Source: an uncultured Acidobacteriaceae bacterium (GTDB taxonomy: Bacteria > Acidobacteriota > Terriglobia > Terriglobales > Acidobacteriaceae). Taken from it: 64,000 bases of DNA. Positions 47,229-56,123 of this stretch are shown one piece after another (position 1 is the first letter of the stretch; every line of letters starts with the position of its first letter). The stretch covers positions 1 through 64,000 of the forward strand of contig CAIKND010000128.1 of the NCBI GenBank assembly GCA_903828675.1. The letters run 5' to 3'. The notes under the pieces are model-generated. The model ran no database searches and was not told the DNA's origin. It was given only the letters and a program-made list of their open reading frames with translations. Position numbers and translations under genes: made by a program.

Positions 47229-47627
47229 ATGGAAAACAGGGAGCAGGAGATTGCCCAGCGGCTTGAAACAGCGACTACCTTGCTGGAGAAGACGCTGAGT
47301 TGGCTCGAAGGACGGCAGGGCGCTCTATCCGGCGAAGTGGAGAGGATCTCGGCGACTGTCGAGCAGAACCGGCGCGAGACGGAGCTGGCCGAAAAGCTGG
47401 CATCAACGGAACGGGAACTGGCTGAGATAAAGGCCGCTTCTTCGCCGGGAGTATTGAATACGCTGCGCAGAACAGTTCCGGCGACCACATCCGAAATGCT
47501 GGCCAAACACGGAATCGGCGAGGGTCCCGTGGACGTTCGAACCCTGGACGCAGCGCTGGCCGGCTTAAGCCTGGAGCAGCGCATCGCTGTGAAGAGCCAG
47601 CTGCTGCGCGCCGGCGCAATCGCATAG
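47229..47627 (+). CDS. Probable capsid scaffold protein
   Basis: A 132-aa, largely helical, charged protein. Residues 3-75 read as coiled coil (NREQEIAQRLETATTLLEKTL and RETELAEKLASTERELAEIK). A short C-terminal domain follows. Size, composition and location just before the major capsid gene fit a scaffolding protein. No sequence-level homology is recognised. AAAGGAAGGGA precedes the ATG. Confidence 0.55.
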   Translation: MENREQEIAQRLETATTLLEKTLSWLEGRQGALSGEVERISATVEQNRRETELAEKLASTERELAEIKAASSPGVLNTLRRTVPATTSEMLAKHGIGEGPVDVRTLDAALAGLSLEQRIAVKSQLLRAGAIA

Positions 47628-47854
47628 AAGCAGCTGACAGCTTCAAGTTACTCGCTGAGAATCCAAGCGAACTCGGAGCAGAAATGTCGTGCGGCAATCC
47701 GGGGAGTTATGGGCAGGGAAGACCCCGACAATTCCCGAACCTGCGGGGATGGTACTGCCAGACATGGGATTAACACACGACTTGGATATGGACGCGAGTC
47801 ACTAGCAACTCACATCCAAGCGACGATCGGCCCCAAGAAGGGCGGAAAGAGCAT

Positions 47855-48823
47855 ATGAACGCGACCTTTGCAGACATACACGCAGCAGCAGATTTCATCG
47901 GACCGGGCGCAATTGAAGTTCCACTGTATCAGACGGAGATCTTCGACATCTGCCGCCGGTCCAGCCCGTTTGGGCAGCGCATCAAGCAGGTTCCCGCGAC
48001 CGGACATCCATCGCGCTTCTTCGAAGAGACGGCGCTGCCGAATCCAGGCACGGCCGGCTTTGTCAATCCGCGCAGCATCGTGGCGCCGGTAGTAAGTCCG
48101 ACGCGCGTGGAACGGAGCGTGCCTCTGAAGGCGATCGTTTCGCAGATCAACTACAACCTGTTCGACATCGAACTCGGCGCGCAGCAACAACAGTTCGCCT
48201 ATCTGCAGGCCAAGGACCTGGTAGACACGGTCAGTGGCGTGATGGTCGCTCACGATGTGGCGTTGTGGAACGGCAACGACACCAGTCTCAGTTCGCCGAC
48301 CACCACACAGTATATGGGCGCAATTCAGCAGATCGTGGCCGGCGGCAACACCATTACCATCGGCACAACTGCCTCGATCGTCGATGGTCTTAAATCGGCT
48401 GTTGCGCAGATGGTCGCCAACAACGGCTACTCTGTACGTCCTACTGCGATTTATGCCAACCCGGTACTGCTCGACCTGATCGACCGGGAGATGAAGACCG
48501 AGTTCAACGTAGTGCTGAACAGCGATCAGATCACGGGCGGCTTCCGCGTGAAGATGCTGTCGACACAGGCAGGCGATCTTCCCCTGATTCCAGACTGGAG
48601 CCTTAGTTACACGGGCACGCCGGGGTCGGGATCCGCTGTGCTGCCAGCCTACATCGTGACCGAGGATTTGATCGAGTATCACTGGCTCGGCGATCCGACG
48701 CCCCGCATTTTCCAGCTTGGCCTGCCGAGTTCGCTGGCGCATCAGTACGTCGCTGTGAAGTTCGGAGCCCCGGTGGTGAAAGGCGCGAACTACGCGCACT
48801 ACCAGGTACTGGTGGACCGGTAA
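47855..48823 (+). CDS. Major capsid protein (HK97-like)
   Basis: A 322-aa capsid subunit of the HK97-like superfamily. The N-terminal region (GAIEVPLYQTEIFDICRRSS), the mid-protein ARGHD-like strand FEETALPN, the E-loop and A-domain region (GVMVAHDVALWNGND, then RPTAIYANPVLLDLIDREM) and the C-terminal strand LPAYIVTEDLIEYHWLGDP are consistent with the fold. GGCGGAAAGAG precedes the ATG. It lacks a long N-terminal delta domain, in keeping with a separate scaffold gene upstream. The preceding 227-nt gap (47628-47854) has no gene. Confidence 0.78.
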   Translation: MNATFADIHAAADFIGPGAIEVPLYQTEIFDICRRSSPFGQRIKQVPATGHPSRFFEETALPNPGTAGFVNPRSIVAPVVSPTRVERSVPLKAIVSQINYNLFDIELGAQQQQFAYLQAKDLVDTVSGVMVAHDVALWNGNDTSLSSPTTTQYMGAIQQIVAGGNTITIGTTASIVDGLKSAVAQMVANNGYSVRPTAIYANPVLLDLIDREMKTEFNVVLNSDQITGGFRVKMLSTQAGDLPLIPDWSLSYTGTPGSGSAVLPAYIVTEDLIEYHWLGDPTPRIFQLGLPSSLAHQYVAVKFGAPVVKGANYAHYQVLVDR

Positions 48824-48973
48824 GAAGCAACGGTGCGGGTTAGTGAGTCAATACGTCAGCGCATAAGCTAGTTACCTGGTTGACGGTTGATTGAATATGG
48901 AGACGGACGAGCGGGAGTTATTGCAAGATAGCTCACGCTCGCCCGGCATGTACGAAGAATGGAAGGGTGGGGT

Positions 48974-49597
48974 ATGGCATATCTGCAGCCAGCGGATTAC
49001 CCGAACTATGGATTGCCGGCTGGAACAACGGCGGACTGGATAACGGCGGCAACGGCTTTGATCAACAGCTTCTGCAGGCGGCCGGACTTGAATGTGATCC
49101 AGTATACGGAGCGCCTGCGCCTGACCAGCGGGGTGCAAACGGCGCGCCTAAGTTATCTTCCCCTTGCGCCACTGGGACTCGCGACAATTCCACTGGTGAG
49201 CATTGAAGGCCGGTACGGAAGACCGAGGCGGGGAGAGGCCGCGGACCCATCGATGTTCGACATTGCGTCAGCATTCTCTCTGCCCGGCCAATGGACAGGA
49301 ATTGATCCTTCCTCTGTCGACTATGACCCGAATACCGGCGAATTAACGTTGCCGTGGAATGTTATTGGACTGCCGTACAACGAAGTTACAGTCACTTATA
49401 CGGCGGGTCTGGCGACAATCGGTGACGATGTGAAGACAGCGTGCGCGCAGATTGTGCGCAATGCGCAGTCGACACCAGCGTTAAATGCCAGCCGGACAAA
49501 GATCGACACAATGCAAATGCAGTATTTCTCGAGTTCGCTGGTGGACGAAACCGTGCAGGCATGGCTGCGTCCCTACGTAGCGAACAGGCTGGGGTGA
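48974..49597 (+). CDS. Head-tail connector-like protein
   Basis: A 207-aa protein just after the capsid gene, where phages keep the gp6-type DNA packaging/connector adaptor. It begins AYLQPADYPNYGLPAGTTAD, with helical ATALINSFCRRPD, and ends in LVDETVQAWLRPYVANRLG. ATG at 48974 follows GGAAGGG; an upstream ATG at 48959 is less likely. Function is assigned by position and helical start; homology is only suspected. Confidence 0.55.
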   Translation: MAYLQPADYPNYGLPAGTTADWITAATALINSFCRRPDLNVIQYTERLRLTSGVQTARLSYLPLAPLGLATIPLVSIEGRYGRPRRGEAADPSMFDIASAFSLPGQWTGIDPSSVDYDPNTGELTLPWNVIGLPYNEVTVTYTAGLATIGDDVKTACAQIVRNAQSTPALNASRTKIDTMQMQYFSSSLVDETVQAWLRPYVANRLG

Positions 49598-49600
49598 GCG

Positions 49601-50035
49601 ATGAGCGATACAGCGCCGCGCAGCCCGGTGGGAGCGCCGCAGATGCTGGCCGATGCCCTGCTGAGGAGCGTGTCAGGAACAACGGCCCTATTACGCGTCA
49701 CGGAGATGAACGCGGATACTAACATGTCCGAAGTGGGATTGGTGGCAACGACCTTTGCCGAGGTGATGGTAGGCCCCGCTGTGATGCGGAAGCTTCGACC
49801 GACGTGGCAGGAAGGCAAGGGGGCGCAGTGGGAGTTACTGGTGTCAGCCACGGGCGTGGAACAGCAAGTGAGCTCATTGGATCTAGCTTCGGCTCAGTCT
49901 CTGTTTTCCATGGCGCTAACTGTAACGGTGGCAGGTCAGGATTACCTGATTGATTCGATCGCCTCAAACGAGGCCTTCGGCCAGGTGTATCTTTACCGGC
50001 TGCTCTTGCGCGAGGCGCGCCAGCAGGCGCTATAG
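49601..50035 (+). CDS. Probable head-closure or neck protein
   Basis: A 144-aa, beta-rich protein starting 4 nt after the preceding stop. Its second half (DLASAQSLFSMALTVTVAGQ to YLIDSIASNEAFGQVYLY) looks like a small barrel of the type used in head-completion proteins. No named family is recognised; the role is inferred from order. Confidence 0.45.
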   Translation: MSDTAPRSPVGAPQMLADALLRSVSGTTALLRVTEMNADTNMSEVGLVATTFAEVMVGPAVMRKLRPTWQEGKGAQWELLVSATGVEQQVSSLDLASAQSLFSMALTVTVAGQDYLIDSIASNEAFGQVYLYRLLLREARQQAL

Positions 50036-50074
50036 ATGCCGCCCGCCTCACTTAGCCACTATTGTTAGTCCTAC

Positions 50075-50674
50075 TTGTTAACTAGCCTTGTCGCCAATAC
50101 CCGGATAGAACTTCAGGATCAAGTGACCGGTCAACATCGCGTGGGTGTCCTTAGTTACAAGTTACCAGTGTTTCAGGAGTTGTATTCCATGCAAAATGCG
50201 AAAGACTCGTTCTATATGGCGCTTCGTATGCGTCTGATGACGATGAATCCCGACCGGACGGTTCTGCTGCGCGGGACAGTACGGCCGGGGATTCTGGTTG
50301 AAGAGGCAGAGGCTCCGTTCATCCAGCTCCCCAGCGACGTATTCGTTCTGCGCTGGCTTGGGTTAGGCGTGGATTCTGATCTTGCTTCCACGATGGCCGC
50401 CGAAGAGTGCGAGATCCTTTATCAAACTTGCGGCACACAGAGTTTCGGTGGCTTGGACCGCGGCCGCTCACTGAGCGCGATGGACGAGGAGTTGTTGACA
50501 ATACTCGATCCCTTCTATACGCCGAAACTCAATTACTCATCGACACCTCCTTCAGCGATGCTGACGCAGGTTTTCTGGGACGAGCCGGAATTGGCGCCAA
50601 TCGTGGCCCAACGGGACCGGCTGAGCAGGTCGGCGAAAGTGATGGTTTACAGCTACCAGGAGCAGGGGGAATAG
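50075..50674 (+). CDS. Phage-block hypothetical protein (possible tail completion)
   Basis: A 199-aa protein of unknown family, between neck and tail-protein genes, where a tail terminator is expected. Segments such as NAKDSFYMALRMRLMTMNPD, and WLGLGVDSDLASTMAAEECEI, are well behaved. The start is uncertain: a TTG at 50075 opens the frame soon after a stop, and no ribosome site is obvious; internal GTG codons at 50123 and 50141 are alternatives. Its stop touches the ATG of the next gene. Confidence 0.5.
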   Translation: MLTSLVANTRIELQDQVTGQHRVGVLSYKLPVFQELYSMQNAKDSFYMALRMRLMTMNPDRTVLLRGTVRPGILVEEAEAPFIQLPSDVFVLRWLGLGVDSDLASTMAAEECEILYQTCGTQSFGGLDRGRSLSAMDEELLTILDPFYTPKLNYSSTPPSAMLTQVFWDEPELAPIVAQRDRLSRSAKVMVYSYQEQGE

Positions 50675-51628
50675 ATGGCGGCGAATTGGTTTTCGGCTCC
50701 AGCGCCAGTAGCTAGGCGGGTGAGGGCATTTTTTGCGCCGGTGAATCGAACCGCGCAAACTCCGGTAGTCTTCGATGCGGCCGAGCAGTGTGGATTTAAT
50801 CTGGACGCGCCGCCAGCTCCCTGGATCAGCCTGGGTTGGATTCAGGAATTTACGCGCAAGCCATCAAGCAAGTCTTCGACGCTGTTGACAGGAATACCAG
50901 CCATGGCCGTGGCTCAAGTGCGCGAGACACTTGAGGCGCAAGTTAGCTTCCAGTTCCTGAGCTGGACCAAGCTGACCATGGCGCTGGCGACTGGGTCGCA
51001 ACACATGAACCTTTTGGCGGCAGCGAGCGGAGCGCACGCGACAGCCGCGATCCCTCCACTAAGTGGCTCGACGGCTACGTCCATAGCGTTGGCGGCAACG
51101 GATGCAGTGAAGTTTACGGTTGGATCTCTTATCGCCGTGGATGAGGACTACACAGGACAGACAGGCTTTGTGGGGGCACCTGTAGCCGGCGCCTACGTAC
51201 GGAAGTCAATTGCGGATGTGGACTACATCCGGCGCGTGACCTTTAATGTCGCGATGGTCTCTCAGGTAACTTCTACAGGCATAACACTCGCAGAGCCGTT
51301 GCCTGGCGGTGCGCCGGCAACAACCGCCAGATTGCAGGCTGTAACTGGATTTGTGGACCGCGAAGGCGGGGGCTTTTACCAAGAGTGGTCTGCGCTTTTT
51401 GTGATGGAAGGGAGCCAGGGAGAGAGAATCTTCTTCTATTATCCGCGGCTGCAGGCCATGTCGGGCGCTGAAGAATCAGTTGTGCCACTGGATGGCAAGC
51501 ATAAGGGTGGACTGGGCCGTGTGCTTCTAAATGGGCATTTTCTGGCACTGCCAGTAACCGATCCCTTGGATGGGGAGCGGGTGCTATGTTACCGAAGCTT
51601 CCTGCCCGCGGCCAGATCGCTGGTATAA
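50675..51628 (+). CDS. Probable major tail protein
   Basis: A 317-aa beta-rich protein that starts directly after the preceding stop. It has the features expected of a tail tube or sheath-like subunit: ISLGWIQEFTRKPSSKSSTL, ETLEAQVSFQFLSWTKLTMALA, and an ordered C-terminal domain ending ERVLCYRSFLPA. Homology is not certain; order (connector, neck, tail, hub) is the main support. Confidence 0.5.
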   Translation: MAANWFSAPAPVARRVRAFFAPVNRTAQTPVVFDAAEQCGFNLDAPPAPWISLGWIQEFTRKPSSKSSTLLTGIPAMAVAQVRETLEAQVSFQFLSWTKLTMALATGSQHMNLLAAASGAHATAAIPPLSGSTATSIALAATDAVKFTVGSLIAVDEDYTGQTGFVGAPVAGAYVRKSIADVDYIRRVTFNVAMVSQVTSTGITLAEPLPGGAPATTARLQAVTGFVDREGGGFYQEWSALFVMEGSQGERIFFYYPRLQAMSGAEESVVPLDGKHKGGLGRVLLNGHFLALPVTDPLDGERVLCYRSFLPAARSLV

Positions 51629-51668
51629 CACTTTCGCACCTTAGCTGCCATGTAGTTAGAGAGCCATC

Positions 51669-53984
51669 ATGAAAATTGCGATCCATGGGCAAGACTATAC
51701 GGAAGCGCTCGACTTCGCGCGGCCATTAACAATTGAACGTAAGTTGAACGAGCCCTCGATATGTCAACTATGGCTCAGCCTGCCGGCTGATGGGAGCATG
51801 GCGACACCTGCGCGCAATCAGTCGCTCGCAGTAATTGGCGACGACGGGACGACTTACTTTACAGGTTACATCGCGGTAAGTCCGCTGCCGGAGTACGCAG
51901 GAATGGGAATGGAGGGGCCAGGCTACAGAATTGAAATCCAGGCTCTTAGCGACGAATGCCTGCTCGATCAATTGTTAATGCCACCTAGCATGGGGGCTAC
52001 GGGCGAAACGGTCGCGACGCTGATAACTTCCCTGGTGACACGCACTGGAGCAGCGACACTATCTACTCAAGGGCTTTCGCTGAGCACCTCGGTAAGTAAT
52101 TTTGTCCCGAGCCCGGGGGCACCATGGAGCAGGAGCGCCGGAAAGGTGGCAAATCAGGCACGGGCGGCATATCGGGCTGTAAATGGTGCGCTGACTCTCT
52201 CGTCTTTACAGAATACGGTGCATGCGTTGGACGAGACGAGCGGGAGTCTCTCGTTGGGAAATCTGGCATTCACGTCAAGCGTCAAGCGTGCCATGGCGAA
52301 CGATGTTACTGTTTGCGGCGCGCGTGAGGCGGTTGCTTACATTACTGAATACTTCCTTGGTGACGGAGTAACAACCCAGCTATTTTTGACCGCTGAGCCG
52401 CATTTTCCAGCATCGTCCAAGAGTGCGATCATCCATGAATTATTTAATCAGACTCAGATCGATCAGCGCGTGTGGGGTAACTCCGGCGGTGCTGCATATC
52501 TTACTTTGGGCGCCGGAGGTCTCGCGATGAATGGCGGCAACGGCATCGATGGGCAGAGTCTGCTGACTTGGCGTGATGCTGTAGAGATGGGCGGGACCCT
52601 TTTACTGGAAGCCGCCGGCGTAACTCTATGTCCAGGCAGCATTGGCATCTTGGCCGGCTTCTTTACTGGGGAGCAGACACTGGCAGGCTGCACTGCAGGC
52701 TTTCAGGCAACTGCGCAGCAAGGAACCGGATTCGTTACTCTGCAGCCCATCATTCAAGGAACGGCAACTGGAACTTCCTTTGCGGTGAATCCGGCCAACC
52801 AATATACGCTGCGAGTCAGAGTGCATTGCGCGGAGAGCGAACGGGCGCTCGCCATCTATCGCTCCTGCGGGGATAACGGCGCAATTACTGCCGGTGGGGA
52901 GTGGAATCTTAGTCCCGCGAAGGTACAACTTGAGATTCAGGAGTATGTCAATGGAGTAGGCGCTATGCCGGTGCCACTCTACGACGGCGCGATAGCCAGT
53001 GCGCCGGGAGCCTGCACGATCGTGGCCGCCAGCAGCGTCAATCTGATAGGTAGCATGCGCGCTTTGAACCTGACGAACCTTGGCTCGGGCTGGGTGGTTA
53101 GTACGCCCCCAGGCGGCGGCGCGTATACACGGCGACTGGGCACAACTGGCGAAGCAGGCGAATGCCGTCTGGACCGCAATGGGGCGGTTGTGTTTTATGC
53201 GGGATTTGTTCCTGCGGTGGGTGAGCGGATTGAGGTAAGTTACCGCTCAGTGGGCAGAGCGGTGGGGCGCTCGGTGAACGCAGCCAGCCAGCAGGCGCTC
53301 GCGCAAGTAGGGTCGCCCGCCGTGTCTACGTGGATTGGCTCTGTATCAGAACCCTCGGCGCGCAGTTCAGCAGACTGCCGCAATGCGGCCTTCGTGATTG
53401 AGCAGGCCGCCGCCGGAGTAAGCGCGCTGTGGAGCGGAACATACAAGGGATCGAGAGAGAGTTTCACCAGCGACGTTTGGCCGGGCGACGCATTGCTTCT
53501 AATTGCTCCGTCAACCAACTTGAATGTACAGGTGGTTGTGCGTTCAGTGAAGGTGAGCTATCGTGCAGGTTATCCTGACTTAGTGGAGTATGCTATCGCG
53601 TTTGCAAACGACTGGGCTGACGATCTGGCCATAAAGACCAGCTCATCGGTACCTGCGGATGCGTGGCTTCCTGCGCCGGTTTCTCCCACTATGCTTGGCA
53701 GTCTGAACAAACTCACAGTAACTTCCCTGAGTGGAAGCGCAGTTACGATCAATTGCGGCATGACGCCACCAGCCGGGGGAGGGTTTGAAATTCGGCGCCG
53801 CGACTTCGCGTTCATGCCCGGGGACGATCCAGGGCTTGTAGCGCGCGCAGCCTTGCCAGACATTACTTTTTCTCGCGAGTCATTTAATGACCGCTTCTAT
53901 ATAAGAATGTTTGACGGCGCGACGCCGCCGAATTACTCAGAGTTTTCCGCGGCTTTATTTATTAACCTTCCGCTTGGATCGTAG
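51669..53984 (+). CDS. Tail hub or baseplate-like protein
   Basis: A 771-aa protein that opens like a phage late-control/gp27-type hub (MKIAIHGQDYTEALDFARPL, then FTGYIAVSPLPEY and DECLLDQLLM), followed by a long central beta region (LTLSSLQNTVHALDETSGSL, VTVCGAREAVAYITEYFLGDG) and a C-terminal fibronectin-like strand set (LTVTSLSGSAVTINCGMTPP). It is the largest structural gene after the tail spike. Normally a tape-measure gene lies between the tail protein and hub; here they are only 40 nt apart, so none is present. No lysozyme domain is visible. Confidence 0.58.
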   Translation: MKIAIHGQDYTEALDFARPLTIERKLNEPSICQLWLSLPADGSMATPARNQSLAVIGDDGTTYFTGYIAVSPLPEYAGMGMEGPGYRIEIQALSDECLLDQLLMPPSMGATGETVATLITSLVTRTGAATLSTQGLSLSTSVSNFVPSPGAPWSRSAGKVANQARAAYRAVNGALTLSSLQNTVHALDETSGSLSLGNLAFTSSVKRAMANDVTVCGAREAVAYITEYFLGDGVTTQLFLTAEPHFPASSKSAIIHELFNQTQIDQRVWGNSGGAAYLTLGAGGLAMNGGNGIDGQSLLTWRDAVEMGGTLLLEAAGVTLCPGSIGILAGFFTGEQTLAGCTAGFQATAQQGTGFVTLQPIIQGTATGTSFAVNPANQYTLRVRVHCAESERALAIYRSCGDNGAITAGGEWNLSPAKVQLEIQEYVNGVGAMPVPLYDGAIASAPGACTIVAASSVNLIGSMRALNLTNLGSGWVVSTPPGGGAYTRRLGTTGEAGECRLDRNGAVVFYAGFVPAVGERIEVSYRSVGRAVGRSVNAASQQALAQVGSPAVSTWIGSVSEPSARSSADCRNAAFVIEQAAAGVSALWSGTYKGSRESFTSDVWPGDALLLIAPSTNLNVQVVVRSVKVSYRAGYPDLVEYAIAFANDWADDLAIKTSSSVPADAWLPAPVSPTMLGSLNKLTVTSLSGSAVTINCGMTPPAGGGFEIRRRDFAFMPGDDPGLVARAALPDITFSRESFNDRFYIRMFDGATPPNYSEFSAALFINLPLGS

Positions 53985-54006
53985 ACGGAAGCGTTCCAGG
54001 TTGTAG

Positions 54007-54255
54007 ATGAGATATGGAGTTCGGCGGATGCGGATGATGAATGAATTCGAAGCACAGGTGTTGAGTGATTTGTGCGTACTCAAGACGCAAATGACCGGCC
54101 TGACCGGCGATGGCAGTGGCGGGCGGATTGCTGAATTGGAACGGCGCATCGAACGGCATGAACAGAACTGGCAGCGGGCCAAGGGATTTCTGGCCGCGGC
54201 CAGCGTCGTGTTTGCGGTGCTTGAAGTTGCCGTAGAAGCATGGCATAGGCATTGA
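54007..54255 (+). CDS. Small holin-like membrane protein
   Basis: An 82-aa protein with a charged amphipathic first part (AELERRIERHEQNWQRAK) and one hydrophobic segment near the C-terminus (GFLAAASVVFAVLEVAVEAW). This layout matches small phage holin or XhlA-like proteins. There is no endolysin gene beside it. Several in-frame ATG codons (54007, 54028, 54034, 54037) leave the start open. Confidence 0.5.
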   Translation: MRYGVRRMRMMNEFEAQVLSDLCVLKTQMTGLTGDGSGGRIAELERRIERHEQNWQRAKGFLAAASVVFAVLEVAVEAWHRH

Positions 54256-54299
54256 GAGCCGCTGCAAATGTTTGCCAAACGCCTGTGCCGGATTTGGCT

Positions 54300-54328
54300 T
54301 TGGTTTACTCCATGGACCTTCGTATAAT
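54300..54328 (+). promoter_or_regulatory. purE promoter, probably giving a leaderless mRNA
   Basis: TTGGTT (54300-54305), 17-nt spacer, and consensus TATAAT (54323-54328). The purE ATG begins 8 nt after the -10, where transcription would normally start, and there is no ribosome site. Confidence 0.6.
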
Positions 54329-54335
54329 CGGCCTT

Positions 54336-54827
54336 ATGAGCGAACATCCATTAGTCGGCGTGGTTATGGGCAGCAAGAGCGACTACGACGTCCTGCTTCC
54401 CGCGATTGAGATACTGCGTACGCTTGAAATTCCCTGTGAGGCGCGGGTATTAAGCGCGCATCGCACCCCTGACCAACTCTTTGAATACGTTGGAACGGCG
54501 AGGGCGCGGGGGCTTCGGGTGCTGATTGCCGGCGCGGGCGGTGCGGCGCACCTGGCCGGCGTCATGGCGGCCAAGACTCTGCTTCCCGTGCTGGCGGTGC
54601 CGATTGCCGCAACCTCGCTCAACGGCCTCGATTCGCTGCTTTCGATGGTGCAGATGCCCAAGGGTATTCCCGTTGGCACATTGGCCATCGGCAAGCCCGG
54701 AGCAGCCAATGCCGCGCTCTTCGCCGCCGAGATTCTGGCCTTGACGGACGAGGCGCTCTACGAGCGGCTGGCTGCTTGGCGCGCGGCACGCGCCCAGGAA
54801 GTGCTCGAGTCGAAGTTGCCCGATTGA
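54336..54827 (+). CDS. purE: N5-carboxyaminoimidazole ribonucleotide mutase (PurE)
   Basis: PurE moves the carboxyl group of N5-CAIR to give CAIR in de novo purine synthesis. The 163-aa protein is of class I and has the diagnostic GVVMGSKSDYD at the N-terminus, VLSAHRTPDQLFEY with the catalytic histidine, IAGAGGAAHLAGV and PVGTLAIGKPGAANAA. I start at the ATG at 54336; the frame is open to 54252 over the end of the phage-like block with no family similarity. No purK follows in this window. A TATAAT box just before the start implies a leaderless transcript. Confidence 0.95.
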   Translation: MSEHPLVGVVMGSKSDYDVLLPAIEILRTLEIPCEARVLSAHRTPDQLFEYVGTARARGLRVLIAGAGGAAHLAGVMAAKTLLPVLAVPIAATSLNGLDSLLSMVQMPKGIPVGTLAIGKPGAANAALFAAEILALTDEALYERLAAWRAARAQEVLESKLPD

Positions 54828-54867
54828 GGAGCTTCCTCCAACTTTTCTGACAATCATTGTCCCGATC

Positions 54868-54893
54868 GACCACCGCGCAGCAGCGCGTGGTCC
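54868..54893. terminator. G+C-rich hairpin after purE
   Basis: GACCACCGCGC and GCGCGTGGTC pair with one bulge around an AGCA loop. There is no T run, so it may only stabilise the mRNA end. Confidence 0.35.
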
Positions 54894-55054
54894 CGAGTTG
54901 AAGAGCGGCAGCGGCGACCGCGGCCGGTCGCCCTTCAAGCCGTGTGACTCCGATTGCCCGGGCAGGGCTCAAAGGTGTAGGATTGCGCCCGGAAAACGTT
55001 TGCTGATAACCTCGATCTCTCATCCATTGCATTCAGACAAACCGGGAGAGCCCT

Positions 55055-56101
55055 ATGCGCTGTGTCCGCCTGATCACTGCCGTTGCCGCCCTATTTCTGG
55101 CGCCGTCGCTCGTTTGCCAGGCACCGAAGGCCCTGCCTCTCAGCGGAGACTACCCGCGCGCCCACGACCCCTCCATCGCGAAGGACGGCAGCACCTATTA
55201 CGTGTTCACCACGACGACTTCACCTTCCGAGGGACAGTTCCCCACCCGCTGCTCGAGCGACCTGCTCGCGTGGAAGCGCTGCGGCCACGTCTTTGACAGC
55301 ATCCCGGAATGGATTCGCGCCGCCAGTCCAAAGACGAAGGGACTCTGGGCGCCTGATATTTCTTGCTTCCAGGGCAAATTCCACCTGTACTACGCCTATT
55401 CGTCGTTCGGCGTGAATACCTCAGGCATTGCTCTAGCCACAAACGAAACGCTCGATCCGACCAGCCCCAAATATCACTGGAACGACGAGGGCCTGGTTCT
55501 CAAATCGACCGCGGAGGATGACTTCAATGCCATCGATCCCAATCTGGTTTTCGACCGTAAGGGTAAGCCGTGGCTAAGCTTCGGCAGCTTCTGGAGCGGC
55601 ATCAAGATGCGTGCGATCGACAAGAAAACCGGCAAATTGCTGGCGGCCGATCCGCGAATATATCCACTCGCGTCGCGCGTCAGGCAGGGTAACCCAGAGC
55701 CCGCAAAGCCCGGCCTCCCTGCAGACTGGCAGGCCATCGAAGCCCCATTCATCGTGCGCCATGGGGATTTCTTTTATTTGTTTGTTTCGTTCGATCTATG
55801 CTGCCGCGGCACCCACAGCACCTACCGCACCATGGTCGGGCGCTCGCGCCATGTCACCGGTCCTTATGTGGATGCGGAAGGCAAGGCGCTGCTTTTGGGA
55901 GGCGGCACCGAACTGCTCGCGGGCAACAGCCGCTGGCTTGGCCCCGGAGGCGAATCTGTCCTGCAGCAACCTGCGGGCGACTACCTCGTCTTTCACGCCT
56001 ACGACGCTATAACCGGAAAACCGGCGCTCCAGATTTCCACCCTTACCTGGGAGGGCGGCTGGCCACATGCCGCCCTGGGAACCACCGGCGAATCGAAATA
56101 A
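55055..56101 (+). CDS. GH43-family arabinan endo-1,5-alpha-L-arabinosidase-like enzyme
   Basis: A 348-aa exported glycosidase. A signal peptide (LITAVAALFLAPSLVC) precedes the five-bladed GH43 propeller. Catalytic residues are visible in typical contexts: base Asp38 in RAHDPSIAKDG, pKa-tuning Asp about 161 in NAIDPNLVFD, and acid Glu about 229 in AIEAPFIVRHG. The blade motifs GLWAPDISCF and SFGSFWSGI are also typical. The enzyme probably cuts alpha-1,5-linked arabinan, complementing the GH51 gene at 29519. It is a single-gene unit convergent with bipA. Some GH43 members act on xylan, so the exact substrate is inferred. Confidence 0.9.
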   Translation: MRCVRLITAVAALFLAPSLVCQAPKALPLSGDYPRAHDPSIAKDGSTYYVFTTTTSPSEGQFPTRCSSDLLAWKRCGHVFDSIPEWIRAASPKTKGLWAPDISCFQGKFHLYYAYSSFGVNTSGIALATNETLDPTSPKYHWNDEGLVLKSTAEDDFNAIDPNLVFDRKGKPWLSFGSFWSGIKMRAIDKKTGKLLAADPRIYPLASRVRQGNPEPAKPGLPADWQAIEAPFIVRHGDFFYLFVSFDLCCRGTHSTYRTMVGRSRHVTGPYVDAEGKALLLGGGTELLAGNSRWLGPGGESVLQQPAGDYLVFHAYDAITGKPALQISTLTWEGGWPHAALGTTGESK

Positions 56102-56123
56102 AACCCAGAGCCAGTCAGCGGCT

